64,000 bases of DNA from Chitinivibrionales bacterium (GCA_028278335.1 JANQEN010000235.1:1-64000), one strand, 5' to 3'; numbered from the stretch's first letter, positions 18,746-27,963 are shown. Numbers and translations are program-made. The notes: a model not told the origin generated them from the sequence alone.

Positions 18746-20134
18746 CTATCGTAGCATCCCCTTGGATTGAGGCACCTGTTTGGCCAAAGTAAGAACAATG
18801 TTCCCGTTTTTGAAAATGGTGACCATTCCAGTTGACTCAGAAATGGTGATTGCCAAAGCCCCAGTACAGGCGGTGATACCAGCGGCAGCCGCATGACGTG
18901 TACCAAATCCACTGGGAAGGCGCTCAACCACTTCGTTTTCCATGGGTGGTCGTAGGTAACTTCCAGCTGATAGAACGATTCCATCACCAGTGATAATAAA
19001 TGCCCCATCAATGCTAGAGAACTCCTTGATTGTTTCATCAAGACCAGGATCTAAAACATTTCGCTCCGCTTCGCTGTATCCACGAAAGGGGTTTATAATG
19101 AGCTGACGCACATAGACATTCACTGAATTTGTATCACCTAACACAAAAATAGTACCGGTTGGCTTACCTTCTCGTCCCTCTACTGCAATTTCGCTGGCTA
19201 AACCCAAGACTCGCTCTAAGACTTCCGGTTGGACATCAGGAGGAAGAATGGATCGGGCTGTACTAAAATAAAACTCATACTCCTTTTCCACATTAATAGT
19301 CACAATAGTATCAAATTCACCGATACTAGCATTTCCGGAGACGCAGACCACTTTGTCACTCCGTTTGATCAATGAGCGAGATAGTGCTAATAGGATACCG
19401 ATTTTAATTTGGTCTGTTCGGGAAGAGGGAAAGGAGGGAAGGTTTATCAACTCAGAAAAACGGGAATCATCTTTTTCAAAACGGGATTTGTTCTCCGTAA
19501 TGACAATAACATTTTTCTTTGTTTTGATTTTATTGAGGAAATCGTTCTCTTTTACGGTATCGGCGAAAAACATGACCGTACTTGCCTTAATCTCTCGTGC
19601 TAAAAGGAGTGCATAGATAATAATGGGATTGTCATTTTTACTTTTTATAGAGGCTTTTGCTGATGCACGGCTGTTAACCTTGGTTTCATAGGATGAGACA
19701 AGGTCCATGATATCAACGCTTTGGTCGGTTGAAAGAAGTTTTTCTTGAATAATTTCTGATTTAAAAAAAGAGGCTATTTCTGAGCGGAGCTCTAAATGTG
19801 CATCTTCCTCGCTACTTAATTTTGATAGCACAAACACGATAATATGAGCCTGGGCTTTTCTGGCAGCATCATAATTAATACCCGTATTGCTACGACCAAC
19901 GATAATGGCAAAATCATTTTTAATTGTATGGCTTGCATGAGAAATGGCAACTCCCTGACCGATGAACTGTGAGGCAGCCTCTTCTCGTCTCAACATCTCA
20001 TCAATGATGGGCTTATGCTTTCTGATATTCATGACACGAAGGAGCGATTGAGCAAGCTCCTTGAGGGCATCCACCTTGTCATTGGACTTTAGATCAATAA
20101 CGGTGGTTTTTTTGAGGTATTGGTAAAAGGCCAC
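18746..20134 (-). CDS. EIIA-PK_C-diadenylate cyclase fusion (CdaZ-like)
   Basis: The 462-residue soluble protein has three domains. Residues 1-150 look like a PTS EIIA of the fructose/nitrogen type, with a phospho-acceptor His66 in GQGVAISH (usual motif GxGxAIPH). Residues about 160-295 resemble the C-terminal domain of pyruvate kinase (PIIIYALLLAREIKASTVMF; SSRTDQIKIGILLALSRSL). Residues about 300-462 form a DisA_N diadenylate cyclase domain, with the metal-binding DGA at 376-378 and GTRHAAA at 411-417. The third residue of the bacterial RHR motif is Ala. A PK_C-DAC order is known from archaeal CdaZ; the EIIA addition is unusual. It probably makes c-di-AMP from two ATP. It follows the acyltransferase gene by 15 bases and precedes pgi. 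Confidence 0.85.
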   Translation of the reverse strand: MAFYQYLKKTTVIDLKSNDKVDALKELAQSLLRVMNIRKHKPIIDEMLRREEAASQFIGQGVAISHASHTIKNDFAIIVGRSNTGINYDAARKAQAHIIVFVLSKLSSEEDAHLELRSEIASFFKSEIIQEKLLSTDQSVDIMDLVSSYETKVNSRASAKASIKSKNDNPIIIYALLLAREIKASTVMFFADTVKENDFLNKIKTKKNVIVITENKSRFEKDDSRFSELINLPSFPSSRTDQIKIGILLALSRSLIKRSDKVVCVSGNASIGEFDTIVTINVEKEYEFYFSTARSILPPDVQPEVLERVLGLASEIAVEGREGKPTGTIFVLGDTNSVNVYVRQLIINPFRGYSEAERNVLDPGLDETIKEFSSIDGAFIITGDGIVLSAGSYLRPPMENEVVERLPSGFGTRHAAAAGITACTGALAITISESTGMVTIFKNGNIVLTLAKQVPQSKGMLR

Positions 20135-20149
20135 TGAGAGCCTCCTTTG

Positions 20150-21274
20150 CTAACCAAGAGTTGCTGCGTAATATTTTACAATGCGTAGACTTTTTATTTT
20201 AAGTATACCATTATTGCAGGAAAGTGCATTCAATCGTTTGAGATTATTCACCCCTTTTTCGACAATCTCCTTTGCTGCCAAGGGAGTAACACTCTTGCCA
20301 TTTAGGTTTTCCTGTTGGATTCGATCAAGAATTTTTGGTATATGTGTTTCAATTTTTTGTGTGCTCTCTGTTTTTGTTTGAGCAATAATTGAAGAGACTA
20401 CATGTACAGGAAGGATTCGATAGAGTTTGGTGAGCTTTTTCTGAATTATCTCACTTACCTGCTCAATTGCCTCTTTATGAGCAGAAAATTCATTGCGAGC
20501 ATCCTTATTATAGAGCTCCTCTACGTTTACCATGTCCTTAATAAAAAGTGGCTCTCCAAAATCGATGTAAATATCACCAAACTGATTGTTGAACTTCCTT
20601 GCCATAGCTAGTTTAAAAAAGGAGTAGAAGTCTGAACCATAATAGAGAGCTTTTCCTCTGATTCCTGATAGCGGCCCTTTTTTTCTCTTCACTAGCAATC
20701 GACCCTTTTCTAAAACACCAAAATAGGGAAGCTCGGGGATCTTTTCATAGGAGATGGTAACTGGCTGATACATGTGCTTTTTATCAGGATTGTGAAACTG
20801 GGAAAAGATATTTGCTGCGAGGACACCATTTTTCATGATCATCATTTGGCCACTATAACTTCGACCACCCTCTGGAAAAACAACAATGTTGTCTCCATTA
20901 CCAAGCATTGAAACAACTTTTTTTGTCAAATCAAAGATATACCGTCTGCTATGTGATCGCTTCCGATGGACTGAGAAGGCGCCAAAGGATTGCAGCTTTT
21001 TGCCAAGAATTGGCATCTCAGTTAAATTATCGCCGGCAGCCATACGCAGATTGGGTAGCCCTGCTTTACTCAGTTCAATGCCAACAAAGAGATAATCCAG
21101 ATGACTCCGGTGAGAGCAGGTCACCATTGTTGGATGTGCTTGGAACATCTCTTTTGCTTTATCAATTCCATCCACATGTATAGTGGTATACACTTTTTTT
21201 AAAAAGGCGTCTACAACTTTAGCGCCCTTATGAAGTTCAAGGTGATACTGTTTCATAGCAAAATTAAAATACAA
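20150..21274 (-). CDS. PlsB-like glycerophosphate acyltransferase
   Basis: The 374-residue protein carries all four acyltransferase blocks in the form seen in PlsB-type glycerol-3-phosphate acyltransferases: catalytic HRSHLDYL, then GAFSVHRKRSHSRRYIF, then VVFPEGGRSYSG, then MYQPVTISYEKIPE. It is far shorter than E. coli PlsB (over 800 residues), lacking the long flanking domains, so it may be a minimal sn-1 acyltransferase or a related phospholipid acyltransferase. No membrane helix is evident. It is the first gene of the run leading into the diadenylate cyclase and pgi genes. Confidence 0.85.
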   Translation of the reverse strand: MYFNFAMKQYHLELHKGAKVVDAFLKKVYTTIHVDGIDKAKEMFQAHPTMVTCSHRSHLDYLFVGIELSKAGLPNLRMAAGDNLTEMPILGKKLQSFGAFSVHRKRSHSRRYIFDLTKKVVSMLGNGDNIVVFPEGGRSYSGQMMIMKNGVLAANIFSQFHNPDKKHMYQPVTISYEKIPELPYFGVLEKGRLLVKRKKGPLSGIRGKALYYGSDFYSFFKLAMARKFNNQFGDIYIDFGEPLFIKDMVNVEELYNKDARNEFSAHKEAIEQVSEIIQKKLTKLYRILPVHVVSSIIAQTKTESTQKIETHIPKILDRIQQENLNGKSVTPLAAKEIVEKGVNNLKRLNALSCNNGILKIKSLRIVKYYAATLG

Positions 21275-21397
21275 CTTTCATACAGTAAATAATTGTAGAG
21301 TTAAACCTTAAGGTAATATAATCTTATAAAAATAACTTGTGAGGCCTCTATAATAAAAGTGTATTCTCTATATAATAGGGGAATAGGAAAAATCGAT

Positions 21398-21429
21398 AAA
21401 AAAAGGGTGAAGACAATTGTCTTCACCCT
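21398..21429 (-). terminator. Intrinsic terminator of the zinc-finger gene
   Basis: A perfect 26-base palindrome (21404-21429; 11-bp stem with an AATT loop, GGGTGAAGAC arm) is followed on the minus strand by seven T. It lies 28 bases after the stop of the zinc-finger protein gene. Confidence 0.88.
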
Positions 21430-21456
21430 ATCATAATTTCTAAAGCTCAATAGTAA

Positions 21457-21921
21457 CTAGGCGACAATATCTTCAACCTCTTTGGTGCCGCTTTCTTCAT
21501 CCACATTGCCAAGAATGGCCTCTACATCGCCACTCTCACCTTGCTTCTTCATCTCTTCGATAAGGTCGAATCGATCGATTCTCTCAAGGTGACGAATTCT
21601 TTTGTATTCATTCCTGTGTTCCGGGCAATACTTGGGATAAACGTACTGACGGGGATAAATTTTGACTTCAAATTGGTTGTTGCACTCTTCCAAGGCGCAG
21701 TTGAGTACCATGGTCACAACTTCGGTGTAGTTGTGTTTGTAGGTTTGGTTCTTAATGTTAACATCCTCTGGCTTGGTTCTTTTGCGAATCCGATATCGAT
21801 CCTGCCGATGTTCTGGGCAGTACTTTGATATGTGAATTCCAAAGAAAATTTTTCCACATCCAGGATATTGACATTTCTTCTCACGAAGCTTTTGGCGTCT
21901 TCGGGACTTGGGTAGTTGCAT
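21457..21921 (-). CDS. Small protein with two C4C..C2H zinc-binding modules
   Basis: No named family is recognised. The 154-residue protein contains a duplicated module. The first has C17-x4-C22-x12-C35-x2-H38; the second has C75-x4-C80-x18-C99-x2-H102. Both end in YCPEH followed by a basic stretch (RQDRYRIRKR and RNEYKRIRHL). The N-terminus is very basic (KSRRRQKLREKK) and the last 35 residues are acidic. Four Cys/His ligands per module suggest two structural zinc sites, and the basic flanks suggest nucleic acid binding. It is monocistronic, with a strong promoter (22000-22028), a GGAGG ribosome-binding site and a strong terminator, which points to substantial expression. Confidence 0.8.
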   Translation of the reverse strand: MQLPKSRRRQKLREKKCQYPGCGKIFFGIHISKYCPEHRQDRYRIRKRTKPEDVNIKNQTYKHNYTEVVTMVLNCALEECNNQFEVKIYPRQYVYPKYCPEHRNEYKRIRHLERIDRFDLIEEMKKQGESGDVEAILGNVDEESGTKEVEDIVA

Positions 21922-21999
21922 ATAGGAAGAACCTCCAGAAAAAAATATTTATAGTTAAAATTCAATTATTTACGAATTTATTTCAACAAATGTCCTACT

Positions 22000-22028
22000 A
22001 ATATATCGACAATTTTAATAATTTGCAA
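22000..22028 (-). promoter_or_regulatory. Promoter of the zinc-finger gene
   Basis: TTGCAA (22028-22023), a 17-base spacer and TATATT (22005-22000) on the minus strand lie about 80 bases upstream of the ATG at 21921. Both hexamers are identical to those of the ilv leader promoter at 46998-47026. Confidence 0.65.
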
Positions 22029-22427
22029 CTTATTTTTTAAATAAAATAAATTTGAATCGGCTATTGGATGGACTTGAGAAGCTTTTAATTTGTTTAATTA
22101 TAATGAGTTATATTGTTGCCTTTGATCTGATTTTTTAAGCTAAAAAAAGTTAGGTCTGCTTTACAGGTGACCAAAACGTTTTGTCAACAAAACTCAATTG
22201 CCTACAGTTTAATGGTTTAAATCCATGTTTAAAATTTAATGTAAAAAATGATTTGTTCATAAATTTTTCTTGTTATTTCTACAGAAAATGTAAATTCTCA
22301 TTCTGATATGATTTTGAAAAAAGTGATGTTGGTTTCATCATAATATAAAAATGAGTTGGTGGGATGTTAGAATGATAAAAATAAGTAGAAACAGTAAAAT
22401 TTTTTGAAAAATCTTCCAATAATTGTA

Positions 22428-22456
22428 TTGCTATTGATTCAATTAGTTGGTATAAT
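22428..22456 (+). promoter_or_regulatory. Promoter of the HD-GYP gene
   Basis: TTGCTA (22428-22433), 17 bases, then TATAAT (22451-22456). Transcription would begin near 22463, leaving a leader of about 48 bases before the TTG start. Confidence 0.65.
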
Positions 22457-22510
22457 TAAAACACTTTTTAAAGAAAAAAATCACCACATCCTTTACAAAT
22501 TGGAATTGCT

Positions 22511-23677
22511 TTGATTACTTTAGACTCACGAAAAACACTCTTTCCTCAACAAAAATATGTTCGAAGAAATCACCCGGTTTCCTCTGGTAGCAAGGAACAG
22601 GTGCTTATTATAGATGACGACCCTCGCATATTGTCCTTACTGAAGGAGATCATGGAGGACATTCCAATTCCCTATTATGCTGCTGAGAATGTTGCTGAAG
22701 CGCGAGAGCATCTATCGACACAAAAAATTGACCTGGTTATTAGCGATATTCGCATGCCCAATGAAACGGGTGTGGATCTGTTGCGATGGTGCCGGGAGAT
22801 GAACAACTCAATTCCCTTTATATTAATCAGCGGTCAGGCGGACATGGAGCTGATGGCCAATGCTTTAAATTTAGGTGCTCGGTCCTTTTTACGTAAGCCC
22901 TTTAGTATAGATTCCTTAAAAAATGAAGTTGACTCTGCTCTGGCTGCGATTCGCTATGAAGCGCTCCATGGTCAGTTTATATCTCATCTAAAAGAGACGA
23001 ACAAAATTTTAGAGGAGCGTGTAAAAGAGCGCACCATTGAATTGCAGCGAACTCAGGATGTGACCCTCTTATCATTGGCGGGCCTTGCTGAAATTAGAGA
23101 TCCTGAAACAGGTGGGCATATTGAACGAACACGATCCTATGTAAAATGCTTGGCTCAAGTTTTAAGTCGCGAAGATGACTTTGATACTGTTTTCGATGAG
23201 GAGCGGATCGATCTTCTCTATCGCTCAGCACCGCTTCATGATATAGGTAAGGTTGGTATTCCTGACTCTATTTTGCTCAAACCGGGGAAGTTAACCTCTC
23301 AAGAGTATGATGTCATCAAGAAGCATACAATTTTTGGTGGTGACACGTTGCACTGGGCTGAGAAGCAGTTAGGATCGAACTCTTTTTTAAGTTTGGCCTG
23401 TGAGATAGCCTATCAACATCATGAAAAGTGGGATGGCAGTGGCTACCCTTATGGATTGTGTGGGAATAATATCTCCTTAGATGCTCGGTTAATGGCCCTC
23501 GCTGATGTGTATGATGCGCTGATTAGTAAACGGTGTTATAAGAAAACGATCTCCTTTGACATTGCCCATTCTATTATATGCAAAAACTCAGGTAAACACT
23601 TTGATCCTGCTGTTGTGGAGGCCTTTATAAAAGCAGAGGACCAGTTTAAACGGACTGCTCTTAAGTATTCGAATTAG
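22511..23677 (+). CDS. Receiver-HD-GYP c-di-GMP phosphodiesterase (RpfG-like)
   Basis: The 388-residue response regulator likely degrades c-di-GMP. The receiver (about 30-150) has the acidic triplet DDD in IIDDDPRIL and phospho-acceptor Asp in LVISDIRMP. A helical linker follows. The HD-GYP domain (about 185-375) shows GGHIERTRSYV, HDIGKVGIPD, the HHEKWDGSGYP signature and ADVYDALISKR, so the metal ligands look complete. The TTG start at 22511 follows GGA by eight bases; no better start precedes the receiver. The partner kinase is not in the window. It is convergent with the Mla-like operon, with one base between stops. Confidence 0.93.
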   Translation: MITLDSRKTLFPQQKYVRRNHPVSSGSKEQVLIIDDDPRILSLLKEIMEDIPIPYYAAENVAEAREHLSTQKIDLVISDIRMPNETGVDLLRWCREMNNSIPFILISGQADMELMANALNLGARSFLRKPFSIDSLKNEVDSALAAIRYEALHGQFISHLKETNKILEERVKERTIELQRTQDVTLLSLAGLAEIRDPETGGHIERTRSYVKCLAQVLSREDDFDTVFDEERIDLLYRSAPLHDIGKVGIPDSILLKPGKLTSQEYDVIKKHTIFGGDTLHWAEKQLGSNSFLSLACEIAYQHHEKWDGSGYPYGLCGNNISLDARLMALADVYDALISKRCYKKTISFDIAHSIICKNSGKHFDPAVVEAFIKAEDQFKRTALKYSN

Positions 23678-23678
23678 T

Positions 23679-25499
23679 CTATCTACTGGTATAGGAGAAT
23701 CTAATTAAGACTCGATGCTTGGATTCATTCTGTTGAAGGGTCTCTTCGCGGGTTTGTACTAGGGTGTATTTGTATTCATAATCAAGGGTTACCATACGAA
23801 TTACACGCCAGCTAACCAAAAGGCGCCAATATAGGTCAGGGAGTTCAATTCGATTAAAGGGCGCAAAATATTTGAGCTCTGATTCGATGGTTGCCACTTT
23901 GCTTACCCTAAGAATTGTATTAAGTAGAATCTCTGGACCAAGGTCGCTACGATCTTCATCTTGCTCAATTAATATAGTATTGTTAGAACTGTCAATTATT
24001 CTTTTCAACCCTATCTGGTGGCCACCTAAAGAGTCTGCTTGAATATATATAGCAACATCTTTTCGTTCACCAATTGTTTTTTCATTCCAATAACGCTCAT
24101 AGGTAAAACCTAATCCTGTTAAAATTCGAGCCTCAAAGTATCGAGTGCCCAGCATATTCATGTTCGCACCAACTCCCGCTTCAAAGGTGACTGGAGAGAA
24201 GGAGGGCTGTGTTCTATAGGATTCTCCAATTGAATCTATTGTTGGTGCAATGGATGGATTCATTGATTGATCAAACAAGACAAAGTAATACTGATCATTT
24301 GGCCCCAAATCAGGTCTTCTTACTCGTTGTGGGATGACACCGGTGATTGCTTCCATCCTACCATAGGGGCCAAGCCAAGAAAGAACGTTCCAGGTGAAAA
24401 TAGACCGCAATCGTAATTCGTCGGGGGAACTTCGTAATAATGAAGGGTCAAATTTCTCAATTTTCACACCCTCATCAAGCTTGAAGCGCGTGTCCCAATC
24501 AAAGGGTTCTTTTTTAAATTTTAGTCTGAACCGGGATATTAGAGATAAATTAACGTCATTTACTGGAATTGTATCATTATGACGATCTTTTTCGAAATTG
24601 AAATCAACACTGCCGCCAACATCAATGCCGTATTTCCAAAAGGAGGTTATATCAGTTTCAGCCTTCATCTGAACGGTTCCACCTCCCAAAATTTCAAGAG
24701 TATTCTCATCTTGAACAAGGGTATATCGAGTAAATTCACCAGGAAGCAGTCGAACGGTTACAAAGTTTTTTAGTGTGTTGTAGTTCTCGCCAACACCAAT
24801 GATCTTATAAACACCTGGTCGTAATAGCCAAACCTTTAAGTTTTCTCCAAGATCGGGATTTCTACCTGTTCTTCGACCATAGGCTTCAAAGCGGTCAATG
24901 CGAGCAAGTTCATACTCACCACGAAAGGGTATGTTGTCTTCATTTATTATTTCAATAGCCAGGCCTGACCAGGTTGGAACAATTGTCGTCACTTTACCTT
25001 CGGTAACAACAGCTCGTTCCTCAATCTTCTGCTTTCGGTCTCCACTGCCAATAATAACGCGATATTCATCTGGGGGGAGACTATATTTTCGTCCACCCTT
25101 CCCTGTGACAACTATTTTCCCCCTGGTGTTAAGAATTGTAACATCTGGCTCCATTGTTGGCTCAGACATGCAAGGAATAAATATTGCACCCTTTCCCATT
25201 TGTATCTGGTGTTCGTTATCTTCGGCAAGTTGAGTGGAGATATTTGGTGCATCCCAGGTCTTTGCTGCCTGATCTAACCAGGTTGGTGAGCTGGTAGATG
25301 TTTGGGGCACTTTGTTTTCAATGCTGTCAATTGATGTCTTAAACTCGAAATATTGTTCATCGGTAATTTCTTGACCAGGAAGATCCGGTGGTTCTTTTGC
25401 CAGCAATAACTGGACTCCCACAACTATCAAAGTGACCCAAATAGAGATGGTTCTCGTAATCAAAGAAGAGGGCAACTTCTGATCAATTGTATTACTCAC
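23679..25499 (-). CDS. Outer-membrane barrel candidate of the Mla-like operon
   Basis: I do not recognise a named family. The 606-residue protein has an N-terminal hydrophobic signal (IWVTLIVVGVQLLLA), a low-complexity linker and beta-rich domains at about 95-260 (GKGGRKYSLPPDEYRVIIGSG). Its C-terminal half of about 340 residues alternates short amphipathic strands and turns, as outer-membrane beta-barrels do, ending HRVLIRFSY. The GTG start at 25499 follows GGAG and overlaps the upstream lipoprotein gene by 8 bases. As the last gene of an MCE transporter operon it could be the outer-membrane end of the lipid path, a role filled by MlaA/porin in E. coli. That role is inference. Confidence 0.65.
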   Translation of the reverse strand: MSNTIDQKLPSSLITRTISIWVTLIVVGVQLLLAKEPPDLPGQEITDEQYFEFKTSIDSIENKVPQTSTSSPTWLDQAAKTWDAPNISTQLAEDNEHQIQMGKGAIFIPCMSEPTMEPDVTILNTRGKIVVTGKGGRKYSLPPDEYRVIIGSGDRKQKIEERAVVTEGKVTTIVPTWSGLAIEIINEDNIPFRGEYELARIDRFEAYGRRTGRNPDLGENLKVWLLRPGVYKIIGVGENYNTLKNFVTVRLLPGEFTRYTLVQDENTLEILGGGTVQMKAETDITSFWKYGIDVGGSVDFNFEKDRHNDTIPVNDVNLSLISRFRLKFKKEPFDWDTRFKLDEGVKIEKFDPSLLRSSPDELRLRSIFTWNVLSWLGPYGRMEAITGVIPQRVRRPDLGPNDQYYFVLFDQSMNPSIAPTIDSIGESYRTQPSFSPVTFEAGVGANMNMLGTRYFEARILTGLGFTYERYWNEKTIGERKDVAIYIQADSLGGHQIGLKRIIDSSNNTILIEQDEDRSDLGPEILLNTILRVSKVATIESELKYFAPFNRIELPDLYWRLLVSWRVIRMVTLDYEYKYTLVQTREETLQQNESKHRVLIRFSYTSR

Positions 25500-26184
25500 C
25501 TACATCTCCAGAAGAAGGTAAAGTATCCTGTGATTGTTGTGTGTCGCTTTTGTGGGTGAGTCCATACTCTTGGGCAAGTACCACATCAATATCATGAAGT
25601 GCCTGATTCATAATAAAATCCATTATTTGCGAAAGCACACTAATAACAAATTCTGGATTATGTTGATGTACCTTTTTTCGTTTGTCAAATCGTCTAAAAT
25701 AGATTGTATGACCATCTTTTACCCGTATCAACTCAATACGGAGGGCTAAGTGGGCAAACCAAATCTCTTCACTGTCATACTCCTCAATTGCCTCAACCGT
25801 GCCCGATAATTCGTAGTCAGGAGCGGTTCCCTCATCAAGACGACGTATCACATTACTCACCAGCCCTGTTGAGGCTAGGTGTTTTTGTATCACATCGGTG
25901 ATCATAAGAGTCGGCTTAATTGCCCATTCACGATAATAGTAATATTCTAACTCATAGGGGCTTTTCCGATAAACAATCTGCTTTTTTGCATAGGCCCGTT
26001 CAATGTCAAAGTCTTTAATTCGAATTGAGTAGGGATAGGGACGGGTTAGTTTTCTGTTTCGTAAAGGCTCTGGCTCATAGTTGAGGATATAGAATTTTTT
26101 AATAGGGATATTACCGCATTGAAGGAGAAACAGCGGTAGAAGCAGCACCAGCAAAAGAATTGACGGTATGAACTGTTTTCTCAT
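25492..26184 (-). CDS. ABC-transport auxiliary lipoprotein (PqiC-like)
   Basis: The 230-residue protein has a lipoprotein signal with lipobox ending LLQC (FIPSILLLVLLLPLFLLQC). The mature part begins with FYILNYEPEP and continues with RIKDFDIERAYAKKQIVYR. This pattern matches the ABC_trans_aux lipoproteins that accompany MCE-type transporters, as PqiC does for PqiB. It probably sits in the outer membrane facing the periplasm and contacts the MCE ring. It overlaps the MCE gene by 4 bases upstream and the barrel gene by 8 bases downstream, so translation is coupled across the operon. Confidence 0.8.
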   Translation of the reverse strand: MRKQFIPSILLLVLLLPLFLLQCGNIPIKKFYILNYEPEPLRNRKLTRPYPYSIRIKDFDIERAYAKKQIVYRKSPYELEYYYYREWAIKPTLMITDVIQKHLASTGLVSNVIRRLDEGTAPDYELSGTVEAIEEYDSEEIWFAHLALRIELIRVKDGHTIYFRRFDKRKKVHQHNPEFVISVLSQIMDFIMNQALHDIDVVLAQEYGLTHKSDTQQSQDTLPSSGDVGE

Positions 26185-27104
26185 TTAATTCTCCGCTCTT
26201 TTTGATTGTCGCCTTTAATAATAAGGGAGGGATTTTCCATAAGAATGCGTGAAAGCTCATTGACATTTTCCAGCGCTTCCCGCAGATTTTGCATAGAAAC
26301 CGAAATGTCCTCTCTACTTTGAGCAACCGTAAGGTCTAATGTTTCAGAGAGACTTTTCATAGAAATGGCAGTTGTATTTATTTGGGCAAGAATGTTTGAA
26401 ACATGATCAAAGTTTATCTTGTCGTCGATGTTTCCTGTTATGTTCTTAATGTCACCGGAAATTGCATCGACTTTTTTCATGGTACGGCTTGCCGAACTGG
26501 TTATGTCCTTAATATCAGGGCTGACGTCCTTGACGAAGTGGTCAACTGATTGGGTAATGCCGGCGACATTGTCGACAATTTTTTTGATTGAGGCAAGGCT
26601 GTCTGGGTTAGTAAGCTCGTTGAGATGGTTGAGTAAAATTTCTACCTTGGCAATAATAACTTCAGCTTTCCCGGTAATAGTATGCATTAGGGATGGCTTT
26701 GTTTCAATTTGCGATCCCTCGGTTAACTCTGTTGAATCAGGATGCCCTCCGGTAAGCTCGACAAAGAGAAGACCGGTTATACCCATGAGCCCAGTTTGAG
26801 CTTGCATGCCGTTGGTGATTTTAATTTTATTCTTGTCTATTCGATAGACTACCTTTACTGAAGTGAAGTTAATCGGGTCTAAAAGGATATGTTCGATGTT
26901 GCCTATTTTGACACCATTGTACCGCACTTCTGCACCTTCGACAAGTCCTGATATAGATTCGCCTTTGTCAAAAAGAGAAAAGTAGAGCTCTGTTTTGTCG
27001 GCAAGTTTGAAACCCAGGGGGATGGCAAGAAAAAAGAGGAGCAATACAGCGCCTGCGGTCATAAAGATGCCAAGTCGTGCTCGTTGGGCGTGAGAGATAC
27101 TCAT
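26181..27104 (-). CDS. mlaD: MCE-domain substrate-binding protein (MlaD-like)
   Basis: The 307-residue protein has one N-terminal transmembrane anchor (LGIFMTAGAVLLLFFLAIPL). A single MCE domain follows (about 35-120: ISGLVEGAEVRYNGVKIGNIEHILLDP, then MGITGLLFVELTGG). A long C-terminal helical region (about 150-290) is likely a coiled coil. MCE proteins form hexameric rings that carry phospholipid across the periplasm. It is longer than E. coli MlaD (183 residues), so its helical tail may form a tube or bridge, as in other MCE families. It overlaps both neighbours by 4 bases. Confidence 0.92.
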   Translation of the reverse strand: MSISHAQRARLGIFMTAGAVLLLFFLAIPLGFKLADKTELYFSLFDKGESISGLVEGAEVRYNGVKIGNIEHILLDPINFTSVKVVYRIDKNKIKITNGMQAQTGLMGITGLLFVELTGGHPDSTELTEGSQIETKPSLMHTITGKAEVIIAKVEILLNHLNELTNPDSLASIKKIVDNVAGITQSVDHFVKDVSPDIKDITSSASRTMKKVDAISGDIKNITGNIDDKINFDHVSNILAQINTTAISMKSLSETLDLTVAQSREDISVSMQNLREALENVNELSRILMENPSLIIKGDNQKERRIK

Positions 27105-27943
27105 GATGCATTCTCCACGTGAAATAATGGTTTGGCAGATTGGGATTGCTCTAGTTGGTCTTCCTCGGTTCGATTGAAAAAATCGTAAAGGGGCCCCTTT
27201 TCCACACGCAAGGCCTGATCTAGTGGACCGTCATAGAGCAATCTTCCTTTGTCAAGAAATATGATTTGGTCAGCAATTTTCTTAATAGAAAATAGTTCAT
27301 GGGTGATAACTACTATGGTGATACCAAGGGTCTCCCGGATCTTCAAAAGGAGATCATCCAAGCCATTTGCCGTTACTGGGTCAAGGCCTGCTGAAGGCTC
27401 ATCGCAAAAGAGTAAAGGTGGATCAAGAGCAAGAGCGCGTGCCATGGCAACACGCTTTCGCATGCCACCAGAGAGCTCTCCAGGGAAAAGGTTTACAGCA
27501 TGGGGAAGATCTACCTGGGCAAGTTTTAAATGAACTATCTCTTCAATAATATCATCAGAAAGAGTAGTGTGCATTTTTAAGGGAAGTGCAACATTTTGAC
27601 CTGCCGTGATCGAACCTAAGAGTGCTCCGTTTTGAAAAAGAATGCCAATCCGTTTTAAGATGGCCATAGTGTTTGGCGTGTCAAGCTCGCCCATCTTTTG
27701 ACCAAAGATGTGGACAGATCCGGAAAAAGGTTTTATCAGACCAATGGTGTTTTTTAACAGCGTTGTTTTCCCACACCCAGAGGTTCCCAAAACAACCCTA
27801 ATTTCAGAAGGATAAACGGCCGTTGAAATCTTATGAAGTACGGTTCGCTCACCATACTTTGCAACGAGGTCTTTTATCTCTATGATAGGCTTCGGTCCCT
27901 TTGAGTTGGAGCCGTTTATATCTCTACCTGTCTGGGTGACCAC
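27101..27943 (-). CDS. mlaF: Mla-type ABC transporter ATPase (MlaF-like)
   Basis: The 280-residue ATPase powers the lipid transporter. Walker A is GTSGCGKTTLLK, the Q-loop region is GILFQNGALLGSIT, the signature is LSGGMRKRVAMARAL and Walker B is LLFCDEPSAGLDP. NGALLGSIT with the AGQN continuation is typical of the MlaF/Ttg2A family. The start is GTG at 27943, with GGAAGG upstream, 20 bases after the permease gene. A 30-residue extension follows the ATPase core. Confidence 0.95.
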   Translation of the reverse strand: MVTQTGRDINGSNSKGPKPIIEIKDLVAKYGERTVLHKISTAVYPSEIRVVLGTSGCGKTTLLKNTIGLIKPFSGSVHIFGQKMGELDTPNTMAILKRIGILFQNGALLGSITAGQNVALPLKMHTTLSDDIIEEIVHLKLAQVDLPHAVNLFPGELSGGMRKRVAMARALALDPPLLFCDEPSAGLDPVTANGLDDLLLKIRETLGITIVVITHELFSIKKIADQIIFLDKGRLLYDGPLDQALRVEKGPLYDFFNRTEEDQLEQSQSAKPLFHVENAS

Positions 27944-27963
27944 TTTTGTGTTAACCTTCCAGC

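Larger units (their letters stand above)
21922..22510. other. 589-bp AT-rich divergent intergenic region
   Basis: This stretch separates the zinc-finger gene from the HD-GYP gene. It is markedly AT-rich and contains the two outward-facing promoters listed separately. Between them (about 22030-22427) I see no open frame with a ribosome-binding site, no convincing terminator and no known RNA motif. A curved-DNA or regulator-binding role would fit its A/T tracts, but this is speculation. Confidence 0.5.
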
